Assembly (NCBI GenBank): GCA_024643545.1
Contig: JAHEMR010000004.1
Span: forward strand, 186,001-250,000
Reading direction: 5' to 3'
Origin: Crocinitomicaceae bacterium
GTDB taxonomy: Bacteria; Bacteroidota; Bacteroidia; Flavobacteriales_D; Crocinitomicaceae
Length of the DNA: 64,000 bases
Part shown: in pieces, positions 1 to 8,529 of the stretch
How the letters are laid out: each line of letters starts with the position of its first letter
Numbering within the stretch: the first letter of the stretch is position 1
The notes under the pieces: generated by a model
Told to the model about the DNA's origin: nothing
Database searches by the model: none
The model's input: the letters and a program-made list of their open reading frames with translations, nothing else
Position numbers and translations under genes: made by a program

Positions 1-870
1 GATGGAGCATTTTTGGATGAAGCCTTTGAAGTACTGCGAGCTTCACGTCCAACCGCTGTGAACTTATTCTGGGCTTTGGACCGCATGCGTGCGGCATTAG
101 ATGAATCAGATAATTTTCTAAAAACTGCGTGGGAAGAAGCCGGACGGATTGTGGACGAAGACATCGAAACATGTCGCATGATAGGCGTTCACGGACTTCC
201 CATCATCGAGGAACTTTCACAAGCTAAAGATGGTGACACGGTAAATATATTAACCCACTGTAATGCCGGAATGCTCGGTTGCATCGAATGGGGAACGATT
301 ACCTCAACGATTTATCAAGCGAAAGCAAAAGGAATTAAGGTTCATGTTTGGGTGGATGAAACACGTCCACGCAATCAAGGTTCGAACTTAACAGCATACG
401 AATTAACGAAGCATGGGATTGATCATACCTTGATTGTTGATAACACCGGTGGGCACCTCATGCAACACGGAATGGTCGATATGGTCATCGTTGGAACAGA
501 TCGCACTACCCGAAATGGCGACGTTGCTAACAAGATTGGGACTTATTTAAAAGCTTTGGCTGCAAACGACAATCACATTCCATTTTATGTGGCCTTGCCT
601 TCAACTACGTTAGACATGAACATTCGCGACGGATTGACCGAGATTCCGATTGAGGAACGCGATCAAAACGAAGTGAAATACATACAAGGCAAACGTAGTG
701 ACGGTAAAATTGACTCCGTGTTGATTTGTCCGGAAACAACAAATGCTGCCAATTACGGTTTTGATGTAACGCCAGCTAGATTAGTGACTGCACTGATCAC
801 AGAACGTGGGATTTGTCCAGCAAATGAAGCAGGCATTTTATCACTTTTCCCTGAATACAAAGAAGCATGA
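1..870 (+). CDS. mtnA: S-methyl-5-thioribose-1-phosphate isomerase (5' end outside window)
   Basis: This enzyme of the methionine salvage pathway isomerises 5-methylthioribose 1-phosphate to methylthioribulose 1-phosphate in the cytoplasm. The frame is open from base 1, so the ORF-track TTG start is an artefact and roughly 60-80 N-terminal residues lie outside the window (family length is usually about 340-370). Visible family motifs are NILTHCNAG, GTDRTTRNGDVANKIGTY (active-site Asp region) and IPIEERD near the C-terminus. An eIF2B-alpha-like regulatory subunit is the main alternative, but these motifs favour MtnA. The stop overlaps the next start by 4 nt (ATGA), suggesting translational coupling to the hydrolase downstream. 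Confidence 0.93.
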   Translation, partial: DGAFLDEAFEVLRASRPTAVNLFWALDRMRAALDESDNFLKTAWEEAGRIVDEDIETCRMIGVHGLPIIEELSQAKDGDTVNILTHCNAGMLGCIEWGTITSTIYQAKAKGIKVHVWVDETRPRNQGSNLTAYELTKHGIDHTLIVDNTGGHLMQHGMVDMVIVGTDRTTRNGDVANKIGTYLKALAANDNHIPFYVALPSTTLDMNIRDGLTEIPIEERDQNEVKYIQGKRSDGKIDSVLICPETTNAANYGFDVTPARLVTALITERGICPANEAGILSLFPEYKEA

Positions 871-2240
871 AAATAATAATCGTTCTTTTCGCATTAGTTT
901 CGAATGTGGCTTTTGGACAATTAGAAGGAATCTGGCATAGTTCCTTTAAAGTTGCAGGTAAATCCTTGTTAATGGATTTGGATATTAAAGGAATTGGGCG
1001 TGATGGATCCGTAACCGTTTCCATTCCTGATCAGCCAAAAATGAAACCAGAGGAAATGAGCGAATACGCCATTTTCAAAGACAGTTTGTCTTTTCGTTGG
1101 ACGCGCATTGGATTAAGTTTTACAGGTAAATTAACGAACGACAGCCTAAAAGGAAACATGAGTCAAAGTGGCTTAACTTGGCCCGTAACGTTTACCCAAT
1201 CTACACAGACCGCCATAGCAGCCGGACGTCCACAAGATCCAATAGGACCATTTACTTATTCAGAAAGTGAACTTGAAATAAAGAACAAAAAAATAAAAAT
1301 TGCAGGAACATTTACCTATCCAACTGATCAGAAGGAAGCATTTCCCATTTTAATTCTTGTTTCCGGTTCAGGAGCACAAGACCGTAATTGCGAGATCATG
1401 GGACACAAACCATTTTGGGTCTTGGCTGATTATTTAAGCAAAAATGGTGTCGGTGTTTTTCGCTACGATGACCGTGGAGTTTCGAAAAGTTCCGGGAATT
1501 TTGAAACAGCGAGTGAAAGTGATTTCGCTGCGGATGTACTTGCTATTTTGACGTATTTTCAGAAAAAATATCCTGGACATCCTCTTGGAATATATGGACA
1601 TTCTGAAGGCGGAATGATTGGTTTACGCGCAGCCGTAAAATTCCCCGAATTGACATTTTTAATCGAATCTGCATCAGTAGGAACGAATGGAAAAGACGTG
1701 CTGATTCATCAACAATACGATATTCCATTAGCAAATGGACTCAGTAAAGAAATTGCAACTTGGAATCAGCGCATGTTTATCGAAGCGGCAAAAATTGTTA
1801 TGACATCGGAAGCAAAATCATTTGTTCCCAACTATTCCAACTGGCTTACTTCGGTTTGGTCAGAACTTCCAGACTCAGTAAAAGAAACGAAAACGGAAAA
1901 AGAAATGGCAGAAGAAATGAGTTCGTTCATCAATACGGAATGGGCAAGGGAATTTTTAAAGTATGATGCTGCCGACTATTTGAAGAATGTCCAAATTCCC
2001 ATATTAGTGCTCAATGGTAAAAAAGACATTCAAGTTAGTTGGGAGGAAAACCAACTTGGATTCAAGCAAAAAATGAGTCCAAAAACGCTAGCCTCCTCGA
2101 AATTCATTGCTTACGAAGACCTCAATCACCTTTTACAACCTTGTGTTAAATGTGATATTATGGAATACGCCACGATTGAGACGAGTTTGAGTCCGATCGT
2201 TATGAAAGATATTTTAAATTGGCTTAAAACAAGTAAATAA
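867..2240 (+). CDS. Secreted alpha/beta hydrolase
   Basis: The protein begins with a signal peptide (about 17 residues, ending ...VAFGQ), so it is probably periplasmic. An N-terminal domain of about 120 residues precedes an alpha/beta hydrolase fold. The nucleophile elbow is GHSEGG (Ser near residue 247). A candidate acid follows in NGKKDIQV and a candidate His in DLNHLLQP close to the C-terminus. This layout matches Bacteroidetes 'alpha/beta fold hydrolase' proteins related to dipeptidyl-peptidase-like esterases; the substrate is not predictable. It overlaps mtnA by 4 nt upstream and the Rossmann gene by 1 nt downstream, so the three form one transcription unit. Confidence 0.85.
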   Translation: MKIIIVLFALVSNVAFGQLEGIWHSSFKVAGKSLLMDLDIKGIGRDGSVTVSIPDQPKMKPEEMSEYAIFKDSLSFRWTRIGLSFTGKLTNDSLKGNMSQSGLTWPVTFTQSTQTAIAAGRPQDPIGPFTYSESELEIKNKKIKIAGTFTYPTDQKEAFPILILVSGSGAQDRNCEIMGHKPFWVLADYLSKNGVGVFRYDDRGVSKSSGNFETASESDFAADVLAILTYFQKKYPGHPLGIYGHSEGGMIGLRAAVKFPELTFLIESASVGTNGKDVLIHQQYDIPLANGLSKEIATWNQRMFIEAAKIVMTSEAKSFVPNYSNWLTSVWSELPDSVKETKTEKEMAEEMSSFINTEWAREFLKYDAADYLKNVQIPILVLNGKKDIQVSWEENQLGFKQKMSPKTLASSKFIAYEDLNHLLQPCVKCDIMEYATIETSLSPIVMKDILNWLKTSK

Positions 2241-2890
2241 TGGCAAAATCAGTCGTGCTCGTTGGCGCAACAGGATTAATTGGAAATGCGTTATTGCACG
2301 AGTTAATCCAAGAAATTAAGGTAAGTGAAATTCGAATTTTTGTACGCCGAAAAATCGATGGACTACCAGAGAAGGTGAAGCAAATCATTACAGATTTTCA
2401 AGACCTATCATTGATTAAAGATCAAGTTAAAGGCGATGTGATTTACTGTTGTGTCGGAACAACACGCAAAAAAACTCCAGATCTAACAGATTATCGAAAC
2501 ATTGATTTCGGCATCAATATTGGCATGGCTAAACTTGCGAAAGAAAACGGCATTTCAACCGTACATTTGATTAGTGCGATGGGTGCATCAACAACAGCTC
2601 GCATCTTTTATTCGAAATTGAAAGGTGAAATCGAAGAAGCTTTAAAAGCATTGCAATTTCCCAATTGTTACATTTATCGTCCGGCTATCCTAATTGGGAA
2701 TAGAAACGAATCGCGACCAATGGAGTACCTCTCACAAAAGCTTTGTCCATTTATTGATTTATTTATGCGTGGCAATTTAAAGGATTACCATAGTATATCA
2801 GCAAGTAAGATTGCTCAATCAATGCGAAAAAATCTTGGGAACGAGAAAAACGGTCAACACGAACTTCGCTACGCTCAAATAATTGGTTAG
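2240..2890 (+). CDS. NAD(P)-binding Rossmann protein (TIP30/HTATIP2-like oxidoreductase)
   Basis: This 216-residue protein is an atypical short-chain dehydrogenase/epimerase. The N-terminal nucleotide-binding motif is VGATGLIGNALL (GxxGxxG), and the NAD(P)-dependent family core continues through CCVGTT and HLISAMGAS. A YSKLKGE segment supplies the Tyr-x3-Lys pair typical of SDR enzymes, and YRPAILIG follows. The size and these motifs resemble the TIP30/HTATIP2 group of NAD(P)H-binding proteins. The real substrate is unknown. The start codon shares one base with the preceding stop (TAATG). An intrinsic terminator follows 12 nt after the stop. Confidence 0.8.
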   Translation: MAKSVVLVGATGLIGNALLHELIQEIKVSEIRIFVRRKIDGLPEKVKQIITDFQDLSLIKDQVKGDVIYCCVGTTRKKTPDLTDYRNIDFGINIGMAKLAKENGISTVHLISAMGASTTARIFYSKLKGEIEEALKALQFPNCYIYRPAILIGNRNESRPMEYLSQKLCPFIDLFMRGNLKDYHSISASKIAQSMRKNLGNEKNGQHELRYAQIIG

Positions 2891-2902
2891 TGAATTGAAA
2901 AA

Positions 2903-2930
2903 TAAAAGCCACTCGAAAAAGTGGCTTTTA
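2903..2930. terminator. Bidirectional intrinsic terminator
   Basis: A perfect 11-bp inverted repeat (TAAAAGCCACT / AGTGGCTTTTA) has a 6-nt loop. It closes the mtnA-hydrolase-Rossmann unit on the plus strand. On the minus strand the stem is followed by TTTTATTTTT, a better U-tract, so it may also end the small minus-strand transcript proposed just to the right. Confidence 0.8.
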
Positions 2931-2962
2931 CCTACTGAATATAAGAGGAATGAAATTGTTTA

Positions 2963-3031
2963 CTAAACCCATGCTCTGATTGTTCCTCTTGATCTTGAAT
3001 TTTCTACCGTCGATTGATTGGTAAGTTTCAT
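2963..3031 (-). CDS. Candidate 22-residue small ORF in a possible small transcript
   Basis: No family was recognised. An ATG-initiated 23-codon ORF (peptide starting MKLTNQST and ending SRGTIRAWV, stop TAG) lies on the minus strand in the 258-nt gap between convergent genes. A near-consensus -7 box (CACCTTTG, one mismatch) sits about 37 nt upstream of the start. An 8-bp inverted repeat (AAGAGGAA/TTCCTCTT, 2943-2990) covers its end, and the terminator at 2903-2930 follows with a good U-tract on this strand. The arrangement resembles a short leader-peptide or small-RNA gene. Coding status is unproven; it is too short for any codon-use argument. Confidence 0.3.
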   Translation of the reverse strand: MKLTNQSTVENSRSRGTIRAWV

Positions 3032-3117
3032 TCAGTATCACTATTTGCTATGTTCCGTTGAACAATACAAAGGTGCAATAGAAAATACCCCCATCATATG
3101 AGTCAAGTCAAGTAAGA

Positions 3118-3135
3118 AACTGATTGATATCAGTT
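3118..3135 (-). terminator. Weak terminator-like hairpin
   Basis: A 7-bp inverted repeat AACTGAT/ATCAGTT with a 4-nt loop lies 13 nt past the stop of the DUF2233 gene. On the minus strand it is followed by TTCTTACTT, which is only moderately U-rich. It could terminate that gene. Confidence 0.4.
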
Positions 3136-3148
3136 AGTTTAACGATTA

Positions 3149-4045
3149 CTAGTGCTGTTTTGTACGCTTTTTAACACCGACCACATTCGGTAAGCTCCAA
3201 AAATGTTTATTTTCGTCACTTTCCCATGTTTCAGAAACCCAACTACCTACTTTTTGAATGTGGTGTTCATTCACATCGATGAACAAACTGGTTTCTGGCC
3301 CACCTTCTAAATAAATCGCGTTTCGAATACCATAAGGCATTTTTAACATAAATTCGATCATTTGATTGTGCGTGTAAGGAGAGCGGCAAAAAATGACGTA
3401 AAACATGTTATCCATTCCCTCAGCGGCAATGATCATGCTACAGGATTGAATTTTTTTCTTCCAAAACATTGGTTTTCCGTTACAATCAATCATTCTTAGT
3501 CCTTGGGCATAGGAATTAAATTCATGCTTTATTTGATCGAAATTTTCGCAAGTTAAATCCAATACTTCAATATTCTCACGATGTGCTGCATTAGGACGCA
3601 TAGCCAACATTAAATTAAAATCCTCAATAATTTTTGGATTATTCACATGTTTTCCAGCTTTCAAAAACGCGCGACTCAATAAAGGATTTTCTTGGCTGTA
3701 CATTCCTGAATTAAAGACAACGTTCAATTTGTGTTTTTTCGCCCATCGATCGACACTTTTTGGAATGCTATCATAATTTGTCGCACTAAAGACATCAAAT
3801 TCAAATAAATCTCTGTCCATGCGTACCAAAGATATTTTCGAGTCGCCAATTTTAGATTTCACAGGTGCGTTGATTTCACGGTATTGCAGGCCTTTAGTAA
3901 GTGTCACCCAATTTGAATAATCAATTGGTTTCTCTTTTTCCTTCATTCGTTCTTTATTGGTGGAGCAAGCAAACAAGATACTTATCGTCCAAATTATCAA
4001 GAATGAAATCAAGAGTTTATGTTGATGAGTGGGGTTTTTGAACAT
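3149..4045 (-). CDS. Phosphodiester glycosidase (DUF2233/NAGPA) family lipoprotein
   Basis: The N-terminus has a hydrophobic signal and a lipobox (LFAC, Cys at residue 27), so this is a predicted lipoprotein. The remainder matches the DUF2233/NAGPA fold: GLQYREI, VVFNSGMY near residue 115, MIIAAEGMDNMFYVIFC, and YLEGGPETSLFI toward the C-terminus. Known members (NAGPA, YigE-type) hydrolyse sugar phosphodiesters, but the substrate here cannot be inferred. It is transcribed alone, divergent from the TPR/PD40 gene, with 182 nt between the starts (taking the later start of that gene). That gap contains no clear consensus -7 box. Confidence 0.8.
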   Translation of the reverse strand: MFKNPTHQHKLLISFLIIWTISILFACSTNKERMKEKEKPIDYSNWVTLTKGLQYREINAPVKSKIGDSKISLVRMDRDLFEFDVFSATNYDSIPKSVDRWAKKHKLNVVFNSGMYSQENPLLSRAFLKAGKHVNNPKIIEDFNLMLAMRPNAAHRENIEVLDLTCENFDQIKHEFNSYAQGLRMIDCNGKPMFWKKKIQSCSMIIAAEGMDNMFYVIFCRSPYTHNQMIEFMLKMPYGIRNAIYLEGGPETSLFIDVNEHHIQKVGSWVSETWESDENKHFWSLPNVVGVKKRTKQH

Positions 4046-4227
4046 CAGATTATTTTATGAAACTTAAATTTACTTGAAAAGAAATAATGGAAGGCTAAGT
4101 TTTACAAAAATTTAAGCATGAGTGATTAGTTGAATTTAGAGTTTTTAACAATCAAGCGCTGAGAACAAGCGTAAAAAACGATCTGAGAAAGCACGAGAAT
4201 ATGTTATTTTGTGTAAAATACTTTGCT

Positions 4228-5595
4228 ATGAAAACACTTGTCCTCGCGGTTATTACGACCTTAACATCGATTTCGTTTGCACAAACGGACGTGAAATTAA
4301 AAGATCAAATTAAAGGTACCCGAATTTTAGAAAATGGTATTGAATTATACAACATTGGACTTTCAAGTGATGCGTATATGAACTTTAAACAATCCAACGT
4401 TATAAGTCCAGGTTCCGCAAAAAATTTATATTACCTCGCGAGTGTAGAATTTGACTTTAAAAGTTTTCATGAAGCAGAAACACATGTGACGGAAGCATTA
4501 AAACTGAATGACAAAAAATTAGCGGGCGATTTAGAATTACTTGCTGGTCAAATTCATCACAATTTGAATCACCTTGATTCTGCTATTGCTCATTATTCCA
4601 ATTGCGCGAAAATTATTGGGGAGAAATTGGCCAAAGAATATAACATCCCTGCACTCATTGAACAATGCAACTTCGCTAAAAAAGAACAAGGAAATGGAAC
4701 CATTTCTTTACGTGTTCCTTTCAAGGAATTCAATACAAACTTCGATGAATATGCTCCAATTTTAACTCAAAATGGACAAGTACTTTATTTCACCGCAAAA
4801 AACCCTGATTCAAAAGGGGATAATATGAATCCAGAAGATCAAAGTTATTTCGAAGACTTTTACTTTTCTTATTGGAACGATACGACAAAAACCTATAAAA
4901 TCATTTATTCGGAAGATCAAGATTGGAATACGGAAGGATTTGATGCCTTAAATTGTGTTCTCTCAGATGGACTTCACGCATATGGGACATTAAATACATC
5001 TGCCTCAAAAGAAAAAACCACTGAAAGTTCAGAGATATTCGAATTAACGGCTGAAAAACCATTTGTTTGGGATGATCAAAAGGTCGTAAAAATACCTGGG
5101 GTGAATACAAGTTTCTTTGACGGTTCTGCCTGTATGTCCGATACGTTTATGTTAGATGAATATACGTCCGTACGTGAACTTTATTTCGTTTCCGATCGTC
5201 GTGCAGAAAAAAGTTTAACTGATTTATTCGTTGCAACCGAAACCAATGGGATTTGGGGTGAAAGCGTTCAAGCCTTACCTGAATTCATCAATACCACTGG
5301 ACGCGAAACAACACCATTTATAACCGAAGATGGAAAATTATTATTCTTTAGTTCGGATGCATTGCCTGGCATGGGAGGATACGATGTCTATTTTTGCAAA
5401 CGAAATGGCAATCAATGGTCAAATCCCATCAATTTAGGTGCTGCGTTTAACACCGTAAACGACGACACACATTTTCAATATTACCCTGCACTTGGTAAAG
5501 CGGTCATGGCTGGCATCAGTGAACTAGATGGCCTTTTTAATTACAACATTTTCCAAATGGATTTAAATGGAAAGTCATTTCCTTTTATGAAATAA
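4228..5595 (+). CDS. Secreted TPR plus PD40 beta-propeller protein
   Basis: The ATG at 4228 is chosen over 4201 because it begins directly with a signal peptide (MKTLVLAVITTLTSISFAQ), whereas the upstream nine codons contain promoter-like T-rich sequence. Residues about 30-130 form TPR-like helical repeats (IELYNIGLSSDAYMNF, LYYLASVEFD). From about residue 150 onward there are WD40-like PD40 blades: LYFTAKNPDSKGD, LYFVSDR and LLFFSSDALPGMGGYDVYF. This pairing resembles the N-terminal part of PorE-type proteins of Bacteroidetes, which usually continue into an OmpA domain; none is present here. It is probably periplasmic and structural or peptidoglycan-associated. No enzymatic role is visible. 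Confidence 0.8.
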   Translation: MKTLVLAVITTLTSISFAQTDVKLKDQIKGTRILENGIELYNIGLSSDAYMNFKQSNVISPGSAKNLYYLASVEFDFKSFHEAETHVTEALKLNDKKLAGDLELLAGQIHHNLNHLDSAIAHYSNCAKIIGEKLAKEYNIPALIEQCNFAKKEQGNGTISLRVPFKEFNTNFDEYAPILTQNGQVLYFTAKNPDSKGDNMNPEDQSYFEDFYFSYWNDTTKTYKIIYSEDQDWNTEGFDALNCVLSDGLHAYGTLNTSASKEKTTESSEIFELTAEKPFVWDDQKVVKIPGVNTSFFDGSACMSDTFMLDEYTSVRELYFVSDRRAEKSLTDLFVATETNGIWGESVQALPEFINTTGRETTPFITEDGKLLFFSSDALPGMGGYDVYFCKRNGNQWSNPINLGAAFNTVNDDTHFQYYPALGKAVMAGISELDGLFNYNIFQMDLNGKSFPFMK

Positions 5596-5656
5596 TGAAC
5601 CTTATGGAATCTAACGTGTACGTTCATCTATACATACACGAACAAAACTTCGAATT

Positions 5657-7669
5657 ATGAAAAGAATCATTGCAAGTCTCATTGTAGGTTTTAACCTCTT
5701 CCATGCCACAGCCCAAAAGGAAATCTCTTCTGTTGCTCCTATTAAAAAAGTCACCGTGTTCTTTACGGGAGCTCAAGTGCAACACGAAGCGAAGATTGAT
5801 TTGCAAGCTGGCAGACAAGACATCGTATTCCAAAAACTGACTGACTTCATCGATCCAAATACCGTTCAGGTGAAAGCGCAGGGTGATGTGACTATACTTT
5901 CCGTTCGTACGCGCAAAAATTTTGAAGACTTGAAAATCAGTAATGAGGAGATTCACGCGTTGAACGCAAAAAAAGATGTATTATACAGAAAAGATCAAGC
6001 ATTACGCGATGAATATGTCATTCTAGAAATGGATAAAAATCTGTTGCTAAAAAACCGCGATTTGAAAGGACAAGATCAAGGATTGAAAACAACTGAATTA
6101 AAGGAGGCGTATTTGTTCATGCACACGAAACTGACAGAAGTCATTACGCGTGAGACCGCCATTTACGCCGAATTGGAGGACCTTCAAAAAAAAATGAATC
6201 AAATCGAACAGGAAATAATCAGTCAACGATCAAAACCAGTAATTAATTATTCCGAAGTCGTGGTCGAGGTGGATGTCAATAAATCTTGTACCGCTGGATT
6301 CCAATTCAATTACATTAGCCCGAATGCTACATGGAAAGCGTATTATGACATGCGTAGCGACGGAATTGGAAAACCCGTTCGTTTAGAAGCAAAGGCCAAT
6401 GTGAGTCAAACCACTGGCATAGAATGGAAAGATGTAGATCTAGTTCTTTCTACGAATGATCCATATGAAAATGCACAAGAACCTACCTTACAACCTTGGA
6501 CTATTTACTACAATAACTATCCACAACAAAAAACGCAATCAACGCGAAATCTCCCACAAGTCCAGTATGACGGAGAGAAATTACGAGGTGAAGTAATTGA
6601 TGCATCTACTGGTGAAGCGTTGCCGTTTGCACGTGTACAATTTGCCAATAATCCAAACATTGCCGCCGTAACGAATTTCGACGGGAAGTTTGAGTTGACG
6701 ATTCCAAAAGGAGAAAACTATGTGAATGCGATTTTCGTGGGATACAATACGGCGCAACTTCAGATAACCTCTACTTATTTGAAATTTTTCCTTGAACCAC
6801 AAGAAGTGGTTTTAAAAGAAGTCATGGTATTAGGGTTGGAATCTACTGAAGCGAATGATTATTACATCGATGGCATAAACGAAACTTCTGCTTCTGGGGT
6901 AACTATCACGAGAGAAGACATTGCACGCATGCCTGCTAGATCTGCGGATATGCTGCAATCTTTACCAGGGGTGCAAACTGGGAGAAAACGCAAAATGGAT
7001 TTCAAAAATGAAACAGCTGCTTGGAATGGAAACGCTGTAGCAACGACCATCACGAAAAAAGATTTACGTGTGGAATATACCATTCAATCAAAAATGTCAA
7101 TTCCATCAGATGGCATGGATCACCGAGTAAGTATTGCGACACATGAATTACCCGCGTCCTATGAATACCATGTGATTCCGAAAATTGACCCTAGTGTCTA
7201 TTTGTCTGCGCAAGTTGTAGGTTGGGAAAAATTAAATTTATTAAGTGGTGAATCAAACATTTACTTTGATGGCACCTTTATGGGTAAATCGTTTTTAGAT
7301 GTCAACTCTACGAAGGATACCCTTTCGTTCTCCTTTGGAAAAGATAGCAAAGTGAGTGTGGAACGAACTAGATTGAAAGAAAAATCAAAAATTAAAACGA
7401 TCGGTTCGCGTCAGAAATTTGATGTGACGTGGGAAATTAAAATAAAAAACAATGGGGGAGCAATGATTCCAATTCTCATCAAAGACCAATTTCCAGTTTC
7501 GAACCAAGAAGATATCAAGGTAAAACGAGGCGAAATTGTTGATGGAAAAGTAGATGAGGAAACGGGGATTATCACTTGGAGTTTCTTAAAAGGAATTTCC
7601 GGTTCTCAGGTAATCACCTTCGACTATAGCGTAGATTCCCAATACGGGATTCAGCTTTACTTAGAATAA
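5657..7669 (+). CDS. DUF4140/DUF4139 (MuiA-like) protein with inserted carboxypeptidase-regulatory and plug-like segment
   Basis: A signal peptide (cleavage after ...HATAQ) is followed by a DUF4140 N-terminal domain (about residues 27-95), a long coiled coil (about 95-190) and the DUF4139 beta domain, which starts near VEVDVNKSC and ends with FDYSVDSQYGIQLYLE. The DUF4139 domain is interrupted at about residues 308-445. The inserted part first shows a CarboxypepD_reg-like repeat (GEVIDASTGEALPFARV, TNFDGKFEL). It then shows a TonB-plug-like stretch (DYYIDGI, ITREDIARMP, MLQSLPGVQ). MuiA-type proteins have been linked to mucoidy in other bacteria, but no function is established here. A terminator follows 21 nt after the stop. 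Confidence 0.85.
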   Translation: MKRIIASLIVGFNLFHATAQKEISSVAPIKKVTVFFTGAQVQHEAKIDLQAGRQDIVFQKLTDFIDPNTVQVKAQGDVTILSVRTRKNFEDLKISNEEIHALNAKKDVLYRKDQALRDEYVILEMDKNLLLKNRDLKGQDQGLKTTELKEAYLFMHTKLTEVITRETAIYAELEDLQKKMNQIEQEIISQRSKPVINYSEVVVEVDVNKSCTAGFQFNYISPNATWKAYYDMRSDGIGKPVRLEAKANVSQTTGIEWKDVDLVLSTNDPYENAQEPTLQPWTIYYNNYPQQKTQSTRNLPQVQYDGEKLRGEVIDASTGEALPFARVQFANNPNIAAVTNFDGKFELTIPKGENYVNAIFVGYNTAQLQITSTYLKFFLEPQEVVLKEVMVLGLESTEANDYYIDGINETSASGVTITREDIARMPARSADMLQSLPGVQTGRKRKMDFKNETAAWNGNAVATTITKKDLRVEYTIQSKMSIPSDGMDHRVSIATHELPASYEYHVIPKIDPSVYLSAQVVGWEKLNLLSGESNIYFDGTFMGKSFLDVNSTKDTLSFSFGKDSKVSVERTRLKEKSKIKTIGSRQKFDVTWEIKIKNNGGAMIPILIKDQFPVSNQEDIKVKRGEIVDGKVDEETGIITWSFLKGISGSQVITFDYSVDSQYGIQLYLE

Positions 7670-7690
7670 ATTTTATCAAGTACCTTGAGG

Positions 7691-7724
7691 AGCCACCAAT
7701 GTTTTGTAACTTGGTGGCTTCTTT
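7691..7724 (+). terminator. Intrinsic terminator abutting the truA start
   Basis: A perfect 9-bp inverted repeat AGCCACCAA/TTGGTGGCT with an 11-nt loop is followed by TCTTT. The U-tract runs directly into the truA ATG at 7725, so the hairpin occupies the whole truA leader. Confidence 0.7.
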
Positions 7725-8474
7725 ATGCAACGTTATTTTATCCAAATCGCTTACCGAGGAACTGCTTACCATGGTTGGCAGTCACAACCGAATGCACCAA
7801 GCGTTCAGGAAACGATTGAACGGTGTTTTTCAAAGTTATTTGCCAACAATCCGATTCCTATTGTTGGCTGCGGTCGGACAGATGCAGGTGTCCATGCGAA
7901 ATCGTATTATTTCCATGTTGAGCTTCCGCAAAATTGGGATGTAGATCAATTGTGCTTCAAATTGAATCGAATGCTTCCACCTGATATCAGTGCGTATCAA
8001 GCATTTGAAGTACCTTCTGAACTGCATGCTCGTTTCGATGCAATCAAACGTACATATCGTTATTTTATTCACCAGCAGAAAGATCCCTTTCAACAAGAAA
8101 TGAGTTGGTATTTCCCACAACGTTTGGATTTTTCCGCGATGAATTTGGCGGCTCAGCGTTTAATTGGAACAAAAGACTTTGGTTCATTTTCAAAATTACA
8201 TACGGATGTAAAAACGAACATCTGTACTGTTTTTCATGCAGAATGGATCGAATCCAATGGACAATGGTTCTTTGAGATTTCAGCAAATCGTTTCTTGCGC
8301 AATATGGTGCGCGCTATAGTTGGAACCTTAATCGAAGTTGGGTTAGGAAAACTGAATGTTGAGGATATCGAAACCATCATCGAAGCAAAAGATCGTGGTG
8401 AAGCGGCGGTTTCCGTTCCAGCCCATGGACTTTTCCTTTGGGAAATAGCGTATCCATTTTTAACAGAAAAATAA
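7725..8474 (+). CDS. truA: tRNA pseudouridine(38-40) synthase
   Basis: TruA converts uridines 38-40 of the tRNA anticodon arm to pseudouridine. The family signature GCGRTDAGVHA carries the catalytic Asp (near residue 50). Other matches are the N-terminal YRGTAYHGWQSQP and FLRNMVRAIVGTLIEVG near the C-terminus. The length of 249 residues is normal. The start is fixed by homology (MQRYFIQIAYRGT). The alternative-frame ORF at 7699 is a shadow. There is no room for a normal leader because the upstream terminator hairpin ends at the ATG. The gene must be expressed from a promoter within the hairpin region or by read-through. Confidence 0.95.
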   Translation: MQRYFIQIAYRGTAYHGWQSQPNAPSVQETIERCFSKLFANNPIPIVGCGRTDAGVHAKSYYFHVELPQNWDVDQLCFKLNRMLPPDISAYQAFEVPSELHARFDAIKRTYRYFIHQQKDPFQQEMSWYFPQRLDFSAMNLAAQRLIGTKDFGSFSKLHTDVKTNICTVFHAEWIESNGQWFFEISANRFLRNMVRAIVGTLIEVGLGKLNVEDIETIIEAKDRGEAAVSVPAHGLFLWEIAYPFLTEK

Positions 8475-8481
8475 GCACGAC

Positions 8482-8505
8482 AAAAAAGGCGACATTTCTG
8501 CCACC
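8482..8505 (-). terminator. Intrinsic terminator (minus strand)
   Basis: Read on the minus strand, GGTGGC-AGAAAT-GTCGCC forms a 6-bp stem including two G-U pairs, followed by TTTTTT. It lies 25 nt past the stop of the plug-only protein gene. Its loop sequence AGAAAT is the same as in the terminator at 9301-9328. Confidence 0.65.
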
Positions 8506-8529
8506 TCCCCTATTTTCTAGTTCTTGAAA

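Noticed and set aside
5624-5956. 110-residue minus-strand ORF
   Set aside because: Covers the start region of the DUF4139 gene on the other strand; no recognisable domain.
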